From contig JAGXJF010004264.1 of assembly GCA_019208055.1 (NCBI GenBank), positions 248,001 to 312,000 on the forward strand: 64,000 nt of DNA. The letters run 5' to 3'. Shown piece by piece: positions 21,573 through 32,800 of the stretch. The notes below the pieces were generated by a model. It ran no database searches. It was not told the origin of the DNA and saw only the letters and a program-made list of their open reading frames with translations. The position numbers and the translations under genes were made by a program. The stretch comes from Stipa capillata (taxonomy: Eukaryota; Streptophyta; Magnoliopsida; Poales; Poaceae). How positions within the stretch are numbered: the stretch's first letter is position 1; the number at the start of each line of letters is the position of its first letter.

Positions 21573-23851
21573 GGGATCCACCACCAAAGGATACTTGTCG
21601 GGTTGAGGGACCCGGTCCGGGTGGTCGAGTCGGCTGAATCCGACTGGCACCTCGAACCAGTCCAGCCATTGAGGGACAGCCGGCACCGTCGCGTTGACCT
21701 CGCGACAGCGCAGCTTCCGACCTCTTTTGGAGTCGGTTCCCTGGAAGATCATGAGTACCCCCCCTTTGAGGGGGATACTGCGTAGCGCCGCCGCCTGCGG
21801 CGGAGCCTCCTTCTCCGCCGTCTTCCGGCTCGGGCTGCTTTTCCTCCCGGAGGCGCTGCAGGAAGCTGCACTCCCGGGTCGAATGCCCCGCCTGATAGTT
21901 GGCGGTGCTGTGAAAAGAGCGGGGCCTATCAAGGACCTCCTCAAAGGTAAGTTTTGGCGCCTTGCGCTGTTGCCAAGAACGCTCTTTCTTCTGGCCAGCA
22001 TCACCGCGCTGGGGGCCACGTTCAGTGGCCGCAACCAGGTCGGCTCCGCTGACCCCATCTCCGCCAGCTTTCCGCTTCGGGGGGCCGACTGTCCGAGCGC
22101 TTTCGCCCTGAGTCGGCGGGGACTTTCCGGCTCGAAGACTCGGCTTTCGCCTTGCCTTTGTCTTCGTACCGCATCACCTCCTCACCCGTCGCGTACTTGC
22201 TGGCGACTTCCATGAGTCGGCCCATGGTCTGAATATTAGACCGGGCCAACTTGTGTTTGAGGAGCTCGTATTTGACTCCTTGGGAAAAGGCCTAAATGGC
22301 CTGCATCTCGGTGACGTCCTCGATCGAGTTGCGCAGCCGAGTCCATCGCTGAATGTAGTCGTGGACTGACTCGCCGTTCTCCTGAACGCAGAGCCACAGG
22401 TCTTGGGCGTTCCCAGGGCGCTTATACGTGCCCTCAAAATTCTTGACGAAGGCCTCTTGAAGGTCCCTCCAGTCGTAGATGCTATTTTCGGGCAGGCTGT
22501 TAAGCCATCCCCGAGCCGACCCTTCCAGCATCAGGGGTAGGCTTCGGAGGGCGACACGCTCGTTGCCTCCTCCTATGTTGCAGGCGACCAAGTAGTCGGC
22601 AAGCCAAGTTTCCGGCTTGGCTGTGCCGTCATACTTGTCGACGCCGCTGGCAATCCGGAACCGGTCCGGAAACGGCTCGGACCGAATCCGCCTGCTGAAG
22701 CACAACGGACCGGTGGAGGCCGAGCCACCCGGCTGGTTGACTTCACCGGCGCGCCATTCAGCCCGCAACCTGGCTGCCCGTCGCCCCTCGATGTCGTCAC
22801 GAGCATCTCGGGCGTCGTTCGCCCGGAGGGAGCCGGCTTGTCGCCGCTCAGCCTGGAGTCGATTGATCTCCTGGCGAGCGTCAGGCCGATTCGTAGACCG
22901 ACTCGGCTGCGACGAGCCAACTGTGACAGGACGACTCGGAGTCGTCAAAGGCCGACTCCGAGTTGCTTGGGAGGCCAGTCGGTTGCTAACCGACCCGGCC
23001 TCATTCTGCTGTTCCACCGCCGTCTTCATTAGCGCGACGACTCGGCGGTGGATTTCTGCCGCGGGGCCATCTGCTGAAGGCGGCAGTGAGTCGGCCAACG
23101 CGGCAGCCGCAAAGAGGTTTTGAGCTGGTGTCTGGAAGACAGGGACACCGTCTTGTTCTCGTCCGAAGAGTGGGGCCCGAGTAGCCCGGCTTCTCCGGGC
23201 GGCTGAAGAGACTCGGCGATTCGCGCGACTGCGCGAACCGTGAGGCTCATTCAGTTGCCGCTCTCGCTGTTCGAGAGCCGCCCGCTCTTGATCGAGGCGC
23301 TCTCGTTCAGCAAGGAGGGCTCGCCGAGAGGCCTCCAAGGCCCTCTCAGCCTCCGACTGTCCGTCAATGGGCGTATGCAGGTGCTCATGTGCCGCCCTGG
23401 CCGCTGCAGCAGACGTTCCCGCATCGTCAGTGGCGCCATCCCCAACCACATACACCTCTGCCGAGGCGGTATGGCTGTGCGAACTCTCGTCCCCTTCGGA
23501 TTCGGAATCCAGAAGGAAAAGGAGAGACTCGGCACCCACCATGGCGACGAACTGGGAGCGTCCTTTGCCCTTGCCCGTAGCAGAAGGAGGTCCAAGCCGG
23601 AGCTCGGACTGCACTTCCTCCACGGGGCAAGAACGCGGATCTTGAAGACGCAGTTGGCCAAAAGCATCGGCCACAAAGCGCAGGCTACCGAAAATGAACT
23701 CCGAGCCTTCGGAGTGCACGGTGAGCGGCGCTTTGCCGGAGATCAGTTTGCTGCTGATGACTGGAGAAGATCCCGCCTGGATCGTTACTCCAAAGCACGC
23801 CGCCCCTACCTGGCGCGCCAACTGTCGCGGAGAATTCGCGGCAATATCCAT
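21573..23851 (-). pseudogene. Element B gag polyprotein
   Basis: Gag forms the particle that packages element RNA. The minus-strand frame is open from 23851 to 22295 (519 codons). It holds Gln/Arg-rich helices and the retrotransposon gag domain (RGWLNSLPENSIYDWRDLQEAFVKNFEGTYKRPG). A TAG at 22292-22294 stops it; the frame then stays open to about 22022, after which a frameshift leads to a C-terminal part. A start in Kozak-like context lies at 23542 (MVGAES). The frame is nevertheless open upstream through the primer-binding site into the LTR. Confidence 0.85.
23803..23822 (-). promoter_or_regulatory. Primer-binding site of element B
   Basis: Immediately inside the 5' LTR the minus strand reads TTGGCGCGCCAGGTAGGGG, a TGGCGC-type PBS frequent in grass gypsy elements. 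The priming tRNA was not assigned. Confidence 0.65.
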
Positions 23852-24351
23852 TTGTAGTAGGATTGTTGGGAAAGCGTGTTAGGAAGATCTAGGCGGTGCA
23901 CACAAGAACTTTACCCAGGTTCAGGCCCTCCAATGGCGGAGGTAATACCCTACTCCTGCGGTTTGTATTAGGAATCTTGTGTGAAAAAGAGATTACAAGA
24001 TGTTGGAGATGAAGCTAGAAAATCTAGAGATCAGAGAATGTAAAAAACCCCCAGCCCCCCTGCATGGGGGGCTCGGCCTTATATAGGCCTGTACATTAGC
24101 CGACTCGGTCACTCGGCTGAGCTACGGTTACTGTCCTAATTAACAGACATTTACATCTTGTAACCGTCCGAGTAACGCCAGTCTTCATGCCGGTTGAAAC
24201 GTATGTCTTGATGAGTTGTAACGCCTGTCTTAATGGCACCCGGACGTTGTACTGTTGTAGGCCTTTCTTGGGCCTTCATCCGAGTGGGCTTGCCTAAGCC
24301 TGTTGGGCCGACTCGTTGCGTTGGGCCTACCCGGATGGGCTCCCCTCGTCA
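23823..24351 (-). repeat. 5' LTR of element B
   Basis: Same length as the left LTR (529 bp) with seven transitions between them. CAGGA follows at 24352-24356. Confidence 0.93.
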
Positions 24352-24356
24352 CAGGA

Positions 24357-26600
24357 CATACAGACGCTTGACAAAAACTTGGGCGGGCCCCGACATTGCC
24401 GACACGAGCTGGTCAGATTCCGCCTGGTCCTTCCCTGGGAGATCATCGCTAAGGACCCCGACGTCAAACGCAAGGTTGCACGCCTTGATGAGGGCCAGAA
24501 CCATGGCCACCGCATCTTCTACCGTCTAACGAAGCTCCTGGATGAGAAGAGCATCGACGGTCGCCTTGACGGTACCAGCGGCTCGAGTCTGCTCCACCAG
24601 GCGATTGGCGAAGCCTTTAGTAGCCTGAACTGGCACGCCGACTTCTCTTAGGACGGAATCGAGGAGATCCATGGTGGAGGAAAGCTTCCCCAGCACTGGC
24701 GGAGTTCCACATGGCCGTGGCTCACTGAGAAAAAGCAACTAAGTAAAAAAAGTACCAACTCAGGAAAAAGAAGAAGTGCCTCGACTACTTACCTCTACAA
24801 GGGGCCCGATAAGCATCATCGGGTCGACCTAGCCGGCGAGGATCCCCTCGACCAGCAGATGAAGGGCCAGCGAAAAATCCTCCTGAGGAGAAGTCTGCGC
24901 CACCTTTGCTAGCGGAGGAACGGCATCCTTGGCCGGGGGCTAGACCGCCAACCGTGCTAATGATCGCCTTAGCATCAAGACAGCAGTCGGGCCAGACCTC
25001 GGAGTGGTGAAATCATCCTCCAGCGAGGGATCTACCGCAGTCAGAGCACTCGACTCCCTACAGGTGCAAACTTAGAATATATCTCCCAAACTCGAGAAGA
25101 GCAAGCAAGAAGGAGAAGAGAATTACCTCGTCCTCTTCAAACAATGAAGGAGTCTCCTCCCAGCAGAGGTCACCGCCTTCTTCTCAGAAGGAGCGGCCCT
25201 AGTAGCAACAATTTTTGTCTTGGCCAGAGTCTTCTCAGCTGAGACAATGGCCTCCATGTGCTAGTCAGAATCAAACAAAAGACAACCACCGTTGTAAGTA
25301 AAAGACCAACTGGCTTACCAGGGGAACCCGAGAAGGTGACCCAGGGAGGGGTCGGGCTGCGTTGCAGGCCCTGAGTTCGATCTCGGAGTAGCCCTACCAC
25401 TGGTGTCAGTAGGTTTTAAGCTCGTGCTCTTGGAGCCTTCGGGCGTGGCCGGAGCAAGTCGAACCTTGGAGGTTCTTGCCTCCGATTCCATGATCCCGTG
25501 CCCTTCGTGCTGAAAAGTTTCCCGAGCATCATCATGTTAACAGTGCTAGGAAAAGAAGAGAAGAAACTGACAAAATAGGGTTTACCGCAAGTACCTAATC
25601 CTGCTCTTGGTGGCGCCTTAAGGGGAGAGACATGGGAACGCCGAGGCGTCCGGACAGAGGGGATTTCTCGAAAAGAACCTTCGTCCTTGCGATCACTCCC
25701 GCTTCTCCTAGAGTTGCAGGAAAGATAGCATGCAGAGAAGGGCAGATTTATCGTGAGTGCTAAGACTACGAGAAATAAGTAATACATGTCTTGTAGCTCC
25801 GAGCGGTGAAGAAGTCGCATGTGGTCTCCCAAGCGCATGTGTCCCTAGCATGTAGGGGACACAGCCCACGCCTGATGAAGTCTGCTCCGACGTCCCACGC
25901 CGTCAGACCCCCGGCTTTGAGATTCGTGATCTCATCGACTAGCAGACGAAGGCGGGGCTCCAGCTCCACCTCCTCCATCCACGCCGCAGTCTGGACGGGT
26001 ATGGTGCCCCAGAAGCTGATACCTTCAGTAACATGCAGTCGACAATAGCACCATATCTTGTGCCACCCCGACCAGGAGCTCTTGCCAGAGAAATCGATGT
26101 ATTCTATGTACTTCCTTTCCTAGAGCCGGAAGCCTACGCTGTCAACCACCTTGCTTCCAACCCTCCTTAGATTGTAGAAGTACCTGAAGAGGTCAAGGGG
26201 TGCCAGGATAGGCTTCGCACAGTTGTGCGAAGATGCTCATCATCACGAACGAGTTTAGATTGAGGTTGATGAGCTCGACCTTATAGAAATAGAGCACAGT
26301 GAGCAGGAACGCGGAGAGAGGGATAAAGAATCCACAGCGAAAGAAGTCTGGAAAAATCACCAGCCATCCCAGCTCAAGTGAGGGGGATCTCTCATCTTCC
26401 ACCTGTGAGTGTATGAGAGGTAGCTTCTCCGAGCTCTCAAGCTGATCGATCGTCAGCTCCGAACTCGCCCAAGAGCCATCGTCCACCGAAGGAGAGATCC
26501 TCGAAGTTCCGGCCATGATCGGTGGAAGGGAACGAAGGTGGAAGATGAAGAGCTCTTGGAAAGGCAGAGGACGAAGGGCGCGATAGGTTGAAGACAATGG
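24357..26600 (-). pseudogene. Antisense ORF of element A (degraded)
   Basis: On the minus strand, from about 26516 onward: a domain of the putative plant gypsy-type transposon family (LVIFPDFFRCGF, NLNSFVMMSIFAQLCEAY), then after frame changes VDEITNLKAGGLTAWDVGADFIRRGLCPL (about 25930-25850), and a C-terminal helical piece (VLREVGVPVQATKGFANRLVEQ, about 24660-24590). Each block matches the antisense ORF of element C in the same order. It converges on gag-pol. What this protein does for the element is not known to me. The copy has many stops. Confidence 0.7.
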
Positions 26601-27161
26601 CAGGCGTGCAAAACCCTGGAGGTTTCCGAATCTCTTATGGCTCTAAGCCTTACACGGATTAGTACTTTTTCCGCACGTTATGTTCTATCGTATTTAATGC
26701 ACGCAGTTACTTTCCCTGCATGCGAGGCGTCGTGCGTGGAAAAACAGGGATCTGACAGGCGCATGACCCGACAGGCGCGCTTTGTTTTGCCCACGTCAGT
26801 GGCACGGTTGCAGAGAGAAAGGGGAAAAGATTCTTCACCACCACGCATAATTGCCGCCACGATGGTTTGGGTTTCGGAAAATCCACTGGCGAGATGTGTG
26901 TCCATGATCTACGAACTGGAAGAAAATTAGAACAACTCCTATGACTTTCGCTCGGCTGAAAAATTAACTCATGAGTTTGTGCAAACTACTCGAACACATT
27001 GAGTACCCTGAGTAGAGTCTCTAGAAGACGCTCTAAATTCGGGTGGATGTACAACCTACTCGGATGGCCCTATAGTGAACTACTCACAGGTCGCCTACTC
27101 GAAGATTTTCTCCCGACTAGGTAGATTTTCCTTAGAATCGTCAAGGCCTTATTTCACGTAC

Positions 27162-27173
27162 TGATGGGGGGCT
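27162..27173 (+). promoter_or_regulatory. Polypurine tract of element A
   Basis: TGATGGGGGGCT lies immediately before the LTR start TGATAATG. Element C has the same tract in the same place on the minus strand. The LTR border could instead be placed at the first TG (27162). Confidence 0.5.
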
Positions 27174-27801
27174 TGATAATGAGTAGTATATTTATACCGT
27201 ATATGAGGTAGTCTCCGTATACGATACCCTGGATATCCAGAGTAGCTGACGTGTTCGTGAAGGATTCTAGGAGATAAGGATCTCTCGTAGGACTCCAGGA
27301 TACTCCTTAAACTAGGAGGTCTATCTCTATGTTTAAGGATGATCAAGTCCTAGTCAAAGACTGACTTTGTATTAGATACGAAGTATCCCCTATAAAAGAA
27401 CTCGATGGCCTTACGAGGAGGACAAGCAAGCCAGCGAAAGCAAAACACACGCTAACAAGAAGAAGCCAAAAGCCTTTAGAGATTGAGCCCTAGGTACTCC
27501 AGAGCCTCAATCCGCCACCTGACGTCTCCGAGAAGATCCGTCGCCTCTAGGAAGTCGAGTTCCAGCATATCAGCCTGAGGAGATTTCTGACTAGGTTTAG
27601 ATCCCATCTAGGCTAGACACTAACAAATCCTTGTATTCCACTCGATATTCAATATATACCAATAGGATATAGGATTATTATCCTGAGGGAGGCCTGAACC
27701 TGTATAAAATCTTTGTCTTCTGTGTATCAGTGCACAGGTCCTTTCAACAAATCTCTCTGATCACGACTACCGTAAGATCGACGGTTTACCAATCATCGAC
27801 A
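27174..27801 (+). repeat. 3' LTR of element A
   Basis: Begins TGATAATGAG and ends AATCATCGACA. It contains a TATA-like CCTATAAAAGAAC (27391). The motif ATTATCCTGAGGGAGGCC..AACC is shared with the element C LTR, where it is read on the minus strand. A 5' partner LTR is not present in the window. Confidence 0.75.
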
Positions 27802-28848
27802 TATCCATAATGATAACCCTTGTGAATCGGAGAGAGTACTCATTGCAAGACCAATCCGGTGGGTTTTGACTCAGATGTGGATGAGAGACGGCATATAATG
27901 AGTAAAAAACTTGCACAATAAGTTTACATTCAGCTGAACACAATCGACTTTTTGCTCGCGGCACATTCATGTGACTCACGTTGGGAGCCTAATTAAATTT
28001 CACTAATAATACTCATAACGCTTAAAAATACTTTCAACCATATGTAAAATTTTTAGAAAATATTAAAAAAAAGAATCATATATGTACATCATGGGAGGAA
28101 GAGTGTACCTGTAAATTTTAGTTAAAAAATATGATCATTTACTATGGAAAAAATATATGTGTTCTTTTTCTGACGCTACTATTTACTATTATACAATATC
28201 TTTCTTGTATTAAATAGTCATATTTTTTAATTAAATTTATAGGTATATACGTCATCTCATAATACATATGCTTGAATTTATTTTAATTTTTTTAGAACTT
28301 TAAAGTGTGCTTTTGGAATGTTTTTAAATAGTATGTGCGCATGGCTCTATGTGCACAGAATCCACACTGTGAAAATAGTTGCTACTTTTACTCACTACTC
28401 AGGCAATGATCAGATCTCCGAAAGGAAAACTGAAAATTGAAGTCAACTACAAAGTTGACAATTGAAATCCACAGATGAAAAGGACTAGCACTAGCTAGCT
28501 CGATAAGGCACATCCACTACTAATCATGCATCCAGCTAAAACAGTAAAACGGCAGAGCTTCTCGAATCTCCCAATGACCAGCTCCGTGAGAACATAGCTC
28601 CAAGACTCACGTCACCTCCATGCAGCAACAACTATATTCCTTCTCACATAGTGCTAGTAGTATCGTGCAATGGCTCTTGAAAACGTGTCGTTCCAATGCA
28701 CTATGAGGCCCCATTCCTCTGCACCGTCATCGCTCCACTGACCACTATGCACCACTACTAGAGCAAATTCGGCCGTCCAATGGCTACAGCCACAAGTTCT
28801 TGCTACCGATAAGCTAAGCAATATTTGTGAAATCCCACTTTTGGACTT
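27802..28848. other. Spacer before Gly/Ser-rich gene 3
   Basis: AT-rich sequence with no coding signal. RY motifs (CATGCA) occur at 28525 and 28619, in the proximal promoter of the gene at 28989. Confidence 0.5.
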
Positions 28849-28856
28849 TATAAATA
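28849..28856 (+). promoter_or_regulatory. TATA box of Gly/Ser-rich gene 3
   Basis: TATAAATA lies about 135 bp upstream of the ATG at 28989, compatible with a leader of about 105 nt. Confidence 0.7.
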
Positions 28857-28988
28857 CCTCTGCATTCATCCTAGTGTTTGCATACCAAGGACAAAGAGTT
28901 CAAGGCACAGAGGGTTGAGACAACAAAGAAACTTAGTGTATAGACATTTGAATCACATAGAAGCAATACCTATTTAGGTTCCACGACA

Positions 28989-29738
28989 ATGTCTCGGATG
29001 AAGACCATTTCCCTCAGCATTGTTGTGCTTGCCACACTAGTTCTCGCATCCGAGGGTCGTATTTCTCGGAAAGACCTAGGCCTCGACATTGGTGGTCTAG
29101 GAGGGGGAGGCCTTGGAATTGGTACAGGGATTAGTATTGGCATAGGTGGTGGTGCTGGTGCTGGTGGCTCTGGCTCAGCATCCGGATCGGGTTCAGCGTC
29201 TGGATCAGGCTCAGGTTCAGGCTCAGCTTCGGGTTCTGGGTCTGGCTCAGGGTCTAGTTCCGGTGCTGGGTCATCAGCGGGATCTAGTGCGGGTTCAGGT
29301 GCTGTTTCTGGTGGAGGCTCATATGCTGGGTCCGGAGCAGGCTCGGGAGCAGGCTCGGGCTCTGGTGCTAGTTCAGGATCTGGTTACGGTCAAGGGCAAG
29401 GCATAGGCGAAGGCCAGGGCCAAGGATCTGGATATGGCCAGGGTTCCGGCTCAGGCCATGGGCAAGGTTCAGGTTCAGGATATGGGGAGGGGCATGGCGA
29501 AGGTTATGGTCAAGGAAATGGCTCTGGCTCAGGATACGGTGAGGGGCATGGTGAAGGTCATGGCCAAGGAAATGGCGCTGGCCAAGGATCTGGATATGGT
29601 GAAGGTCATGGCTCGGGTCACGGCCAAGGCTCGGGTTCAGGCTATGGTGAAGGCTCAGGTGGCGGATATGGAAATGGGGCTGGTTCAGGCTATGGCGAGG
29701 GTCATGGCTACGGTTATGGGTCTGGGAATGGAAAATGA
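28989..29738 (+). CDS. Secreted glycine/serine-rich protein 3
   Basis: A 249-residue protein with a clear signal peptide (MSRMKTISLSIVVLATLVLA, cleavage near SEG-RIS). The mature part opens ISRKDLGLDIGG, the same (R)KDLG motif as the other two paralogues, then alternates Gly-Ser and Gly-Ala runs (residues about 50-125). From about residue 130 to the end it is a Tyr-containing repeat of GYGEGHG/GSGYGQG type. Tyr in such repeats can cross-link in cell walls, which is inference here. The ATG has an adequate context and follows the TATA box at the usual distance. It stands alone between gypsy element A and transposon debris, and it is intact. Confidence 0.88.
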   Translation: MSRMKTISLSIVVLATLVLASEGRISRKDLGLDIGGLGGGGLGIGTGISIGIGGGAGAGGSGSASGSGSASGSGSGSGSASGSGSGSGSSSGAGSSAGSSAGSGAVSGGGSYAGSGAGSGAGSGSGASSGSGYGQGQGIGEGQGQGSGYGQGSGSGHGQGSGSGYGEGHGEGYGQGNGSGSGYGEGHGEGHGQGNGAGQGSGYGEGHGSGHGQGSGSGYGEGSGGGYGNGAGSGYGEGHGYGYGSGNGK

Positions 29739-32100
29739 TTGGGATAGTTTGACTATTAAAGTTATACAAGTGTATGACTGTCTTTAATTTTATATTTGCA
29801 CTTGAATACATCATCTATGTGTGTATTCATTCATAAGGAATGAGTCTAGCTCAGGTTCGAGTCCTTGGCTCGAATTTGAGAGTAGTTTATGCTTTATTAA
29901 TAGCACCATACATGTGCTTCAAATGTATCTATTCATAAATAAATAAATTCCGATTGTGAAAGACGAATACGCATGTCCCATGCCGATTGCTTTTACCATT
30001 GATGCGAACGAGCAACTTAAAGACAAATTGGTGCTACTGAGATATGGGAAAATGCATGTTTTTGTCATGTTGACCTTCTAACCTTTTCACCTCATAAAAC
30101 ATCAATTTAATAGAACACTTATCTAAAAAATGGCACAGCAAAATACCGTGTTTGAGCATTGGCTAGAAATCTTTGCTACGGGAATTTCTTCTCAAGTGTA
30201 ACAGTAACATATTTACATGGGGACGAGTTTTTTTAAAAAATAACAAAGTTACATAGGGATGAAAATATTCCATGTCAAGTACCAAAACTGTTCTCCATGA
30301 AGTTCGCCGTCTTCTCAATGGGATGCCTTTGAAGCTGAAATCTGTGCGGAGATGGAAGGCGTTGCGCTCGCTCTGTAGTCATCGGATGTTCCTTTTCTTC
30401 TCTAGACGGATTGTCAGATGCTGATAACTGCTATGGTAAATACGCATGACGATCGCACAAAGTTTGCTCACTTGCTCAATGAAGTTCAACGTATTCTCAA
30501 TGGATAGCGGGACGTATTACTCAAGAAAATTGGCCGTAATCAAAATAGGGTTGCACATGTATTAGCTGACTATGCTAGAGCCGGGGGTGATACCAATGTT
30601 ATGGTAAACTCTTCGCCGACAATTTCCCCACACTTCATTAGCTGATTACAATCCTATTCATAAGTAATAAAATCTCCCGTTTCCCTGCAAAAGAAATATT
30701 GAAACGTTATGTGTTAGATAAACATGCGATTTTCTTGGGGTGAAAACGATGCACTTGGTTATCGTGCTTAGCCTAGAGGAGCGTGGAGATCCATTAGATA
30801 GAGACCTAAGTGTTTAAAATTTGTGTACTCCATAAAAAAACATTTGAGTACTCCCTAGACGCTTGGAATTGCTAATAAACACTTGAGTGTTTTTCACTTT
30901 GGGAGTACTAAGATTTTCATTTATTTAATTTTTATTATCTATATCAATATAAAAAGCATGAGTTAAGATGTGATACTTTCTATCTGAGCTATCTAATTAT
31001 TTTTATCTAATTCATAATTCTCCATCCAATGGTCGTGGACAAAGATTAGTCCCTCCTATAAATCATGCTTATATTTATTGCCTCTTGATTATAATTATTA
31101 CCTTGTAGTTACTCCCTAAATTCAATTTATATATTTGAGAATTGTTGTTTTTCATGATTAAAGGATTTATTTTTTACGTGCTATTTCTCAAGCTGTGCAC
31201 GATGTCTGAAATTTTCAAACACTATTTTCTAAAGTTGGACGAAATTCTATGATGATCAATATATGGTCTCATAAATATCTTATGCTATATATTTAATGTA
31301 ATATATATTAGCATGTATTAAAGAGTGTGCAACCTCAACAATATTCAAGGTAAGAAATATACACAGATAGGAAACTATACCTGTAAATGTCAAGAGAACT
31401 ATTTTTGCACGCTTAACTTATGTTAGTCAAACGTGCTTTACACGTGCATGGTTACTTATAATCTGAGTAAAAATTAAGATAACAAGCTACAATGGGAGCA
31501 AAAACGGTGATATAAGTAACTTGCAAAATGAGTCGGTGATACTCGGATATACACAAAATTATAAACTTTCAAATGTTCTAATAATATCTGCAATAATGAT
31601 ATGGTAATGCCAAACTCTATTTGCTGGAGTTCTTGAACTATAAATTTCATTAGTTGCATTTCTAAACACAATAGAATATTACTTGAATTGCAAGCGAAAA
31701 TCATCTCTCACTGCATCCTATTTTGGAGCATGTGGGCCGTATTATTAGTTATATTTTGTTTTTACAAGAAATGTATAATATACTTTCTAAATCAAGTTTA
31801 CATATTCTAACTTTAGATATGGATATACACACATATGTATATACATGTAATTATACTATATATGTGTGTGTGTGTTTATATATAGATCCCCTAATATGCT
31901 CCTAAGCACATTCTGCACGCTGCCTGTGCTGCCAACCGCCCGAGCCAAGCCGACCCAGCCCGTACTACCTATTAAATCTACGTTGTCTGAAAATAACTAG
32001 TATTTTTATATGCTCTTACTATCTCGCGGCCATCAATTTATCGAATGCTCAACCATGTCACACTATAAAGAAAATGTTTTATCTGGTTATTCACAATCAC
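29739..32100. other. Intergenic AT-rich sequence with transposon debris
   Basis: Besides the RNase H-like remnant at 30320-30620, I see only AT-rich sequence, a TA/TG microsatellite near 31860, and a short phrase CTAAGTGTTTAAAATTT at 30806 that recurs at 32939. No gene. Confidence 0.45.
30320..30620 (+). pseudogene. RNase H-like remnant (RVT_3 type)
   Basis: The plus strand gives FEAEICAEMEGVALAL, a region with a D-containing TDCQML, and KKIGRNQNRVAHVLADYARAG, which together fit the plant RNase H-like domain often linked to non-LTR elements. Frames are broken and a stop lies in the middle. It is a fragment of about 100 residues. Confidence 0.55.
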
Positions 32101-32165
32101 TTGCATAGCGTAGTTGGTTAGAGGCATAGAACTATGTGTATGAGGTCTATGCTTAGAATCCCATG
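32101..32165 (+). other. tRNA-like Pol III box pair, possible SINE head
   Basis: TAGCGTAGTTGG (32106-32117) fits the A-box consensus, and GCTTAGAATCC (32151-32161) fits the B box with two mismatches. They are about 33 bp apart, as in tRNA genes. No cloverleaf is apparent, so a functional tRNA is unlikely. A tRNA-derived SINE is the likelier reading. Confidence 0.38.
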
Positions 32166-32214
32166 TCCACATTTTTAATTAATGCGGCAAGTGCACAATA
32201 GTAAAAGTGTGGCT

Positions 32215-32800
32215 AAGTTGCGGTAAAAACTGTCATGGATTTTACGGTCGACATGTCAGACTTGTCAACAGTAAAAACCGTTCTAGAATTTACCATTTGA
32301 TTGCCCCGGTTTTACTACCAAACTACCTGCGTGCGAATGAAAACCAAATTTTATTGCCGAAAAACACAACTTTACTGTTCAGAAATGCAAGTTTTACCCT
32401 CCAATTCAATAGCTAATTCGGCTGCCGAGTTTTTACTACCCGATCGTGCCGATTTTACCATCAGTTGTACCGATTTTACTACCAAATACCTACGCGTGAA
32501 TGGAAAACAAATTTTATTGTAAAACACAATTTTACCATTTGGAATTGCGAGTCTTATCGTCCAATTCAATAGCTAATTCGGCTGCCGTGATTTTATTGTC
32601 TGGTTGTGCTGATGTTACTACCTAGTTGCGCCGATTTTATGACCAAACTACCCTCCTACGTCCGGCAAAGGAAACTTACTGTCCAAAACACGATTTTACC
32701 ATTCACCACTGTAGTTTTACCATCAATTTTGGGCAGTGATCAATGGTACAACGACACAGAAGCTTTACTATCATGTAACGCAAGTTTTATCGTCAAAATC
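32215..32800 (+). repeat. TTTTAC-rich tandem array, ~163 bp period
   Basis: Three copies of a long unit start near 32310, 32474 and 32635 (landmark TTTTACTACCA, then TTTTACTACCA, then TTTTATGACCA). CCAATTCAATAGCTAATTCG recurs at 32400 and 32560. Within each unit the words TTTTACC, TTTTACT and TTTTATTG return about every 20-25 bp. No ORF or known family. Confidence 0.65.

Larger units (their letters stand above)
16033..24351 (-). mobile_element. Ty3/gypsy element B, complete, recently inserted
   Basis: Two 529-bp LTRs (16033-16561 and 23823-24351) bound an 8319-bp element. The five bases CAGGA are repeated at 16028-16032 and 24352-24356. LTRs begin TG and end CA. The LTRs differ at seven positions by my reading, all transitions (about 1.3 percent). 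Minus-strand order: gag, protease, RT, RNase H, integrase, then a plus-strand antisense ORF remnant next to the 3' LTR. This protein order plus the antisense ORF fits the grass gypsy (Tat-like) group. All domains are present but coding is interrupted by stops and a few frameshifts. It inserted into element A. With the commonly used grass rate of 1.3e-8 per site per year the insertion would be about half a million years old. Confidence 0.93.
12366..27801 (+). mobile_element. Ty3/gypsy element A, 5'-truncated, split by element B
   Basis: The plus-strand order is: gag N-terminal piece (12366-12690), RNase H and integrase (about 12790-15056), a duplicated noncoding block (15446-16027), then after the inserted element B an antisense ORF (26600-24357, minus), a purine tract and the 3' LTR (27174-27801). 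The 5' LTR and the start of gag are gone: homology to element C's gag begins abruptly at 12366. Protease and most of RT are also deleted. LTR ends, gag, the duplicated block and the antisense ORF all match element C at 56329, so the two belong to one family. With B removed (8324 bp including one target copy), about 7.1 kb remains. The copy is old and inactive. Confidence 0.8.

Noticed and set aside
22617..23857. Plus-strand ORFs of up to 205 codons across element B gag
   Set aside because: These are the reverse of the gag frame and contain no domain.
32106..32161. A functional tRNA gene
   Set aside because: A- and B-box-like words are present, but no acceptor stem pairing or clear anticodon arm could be built, and the B box has two mismatches.
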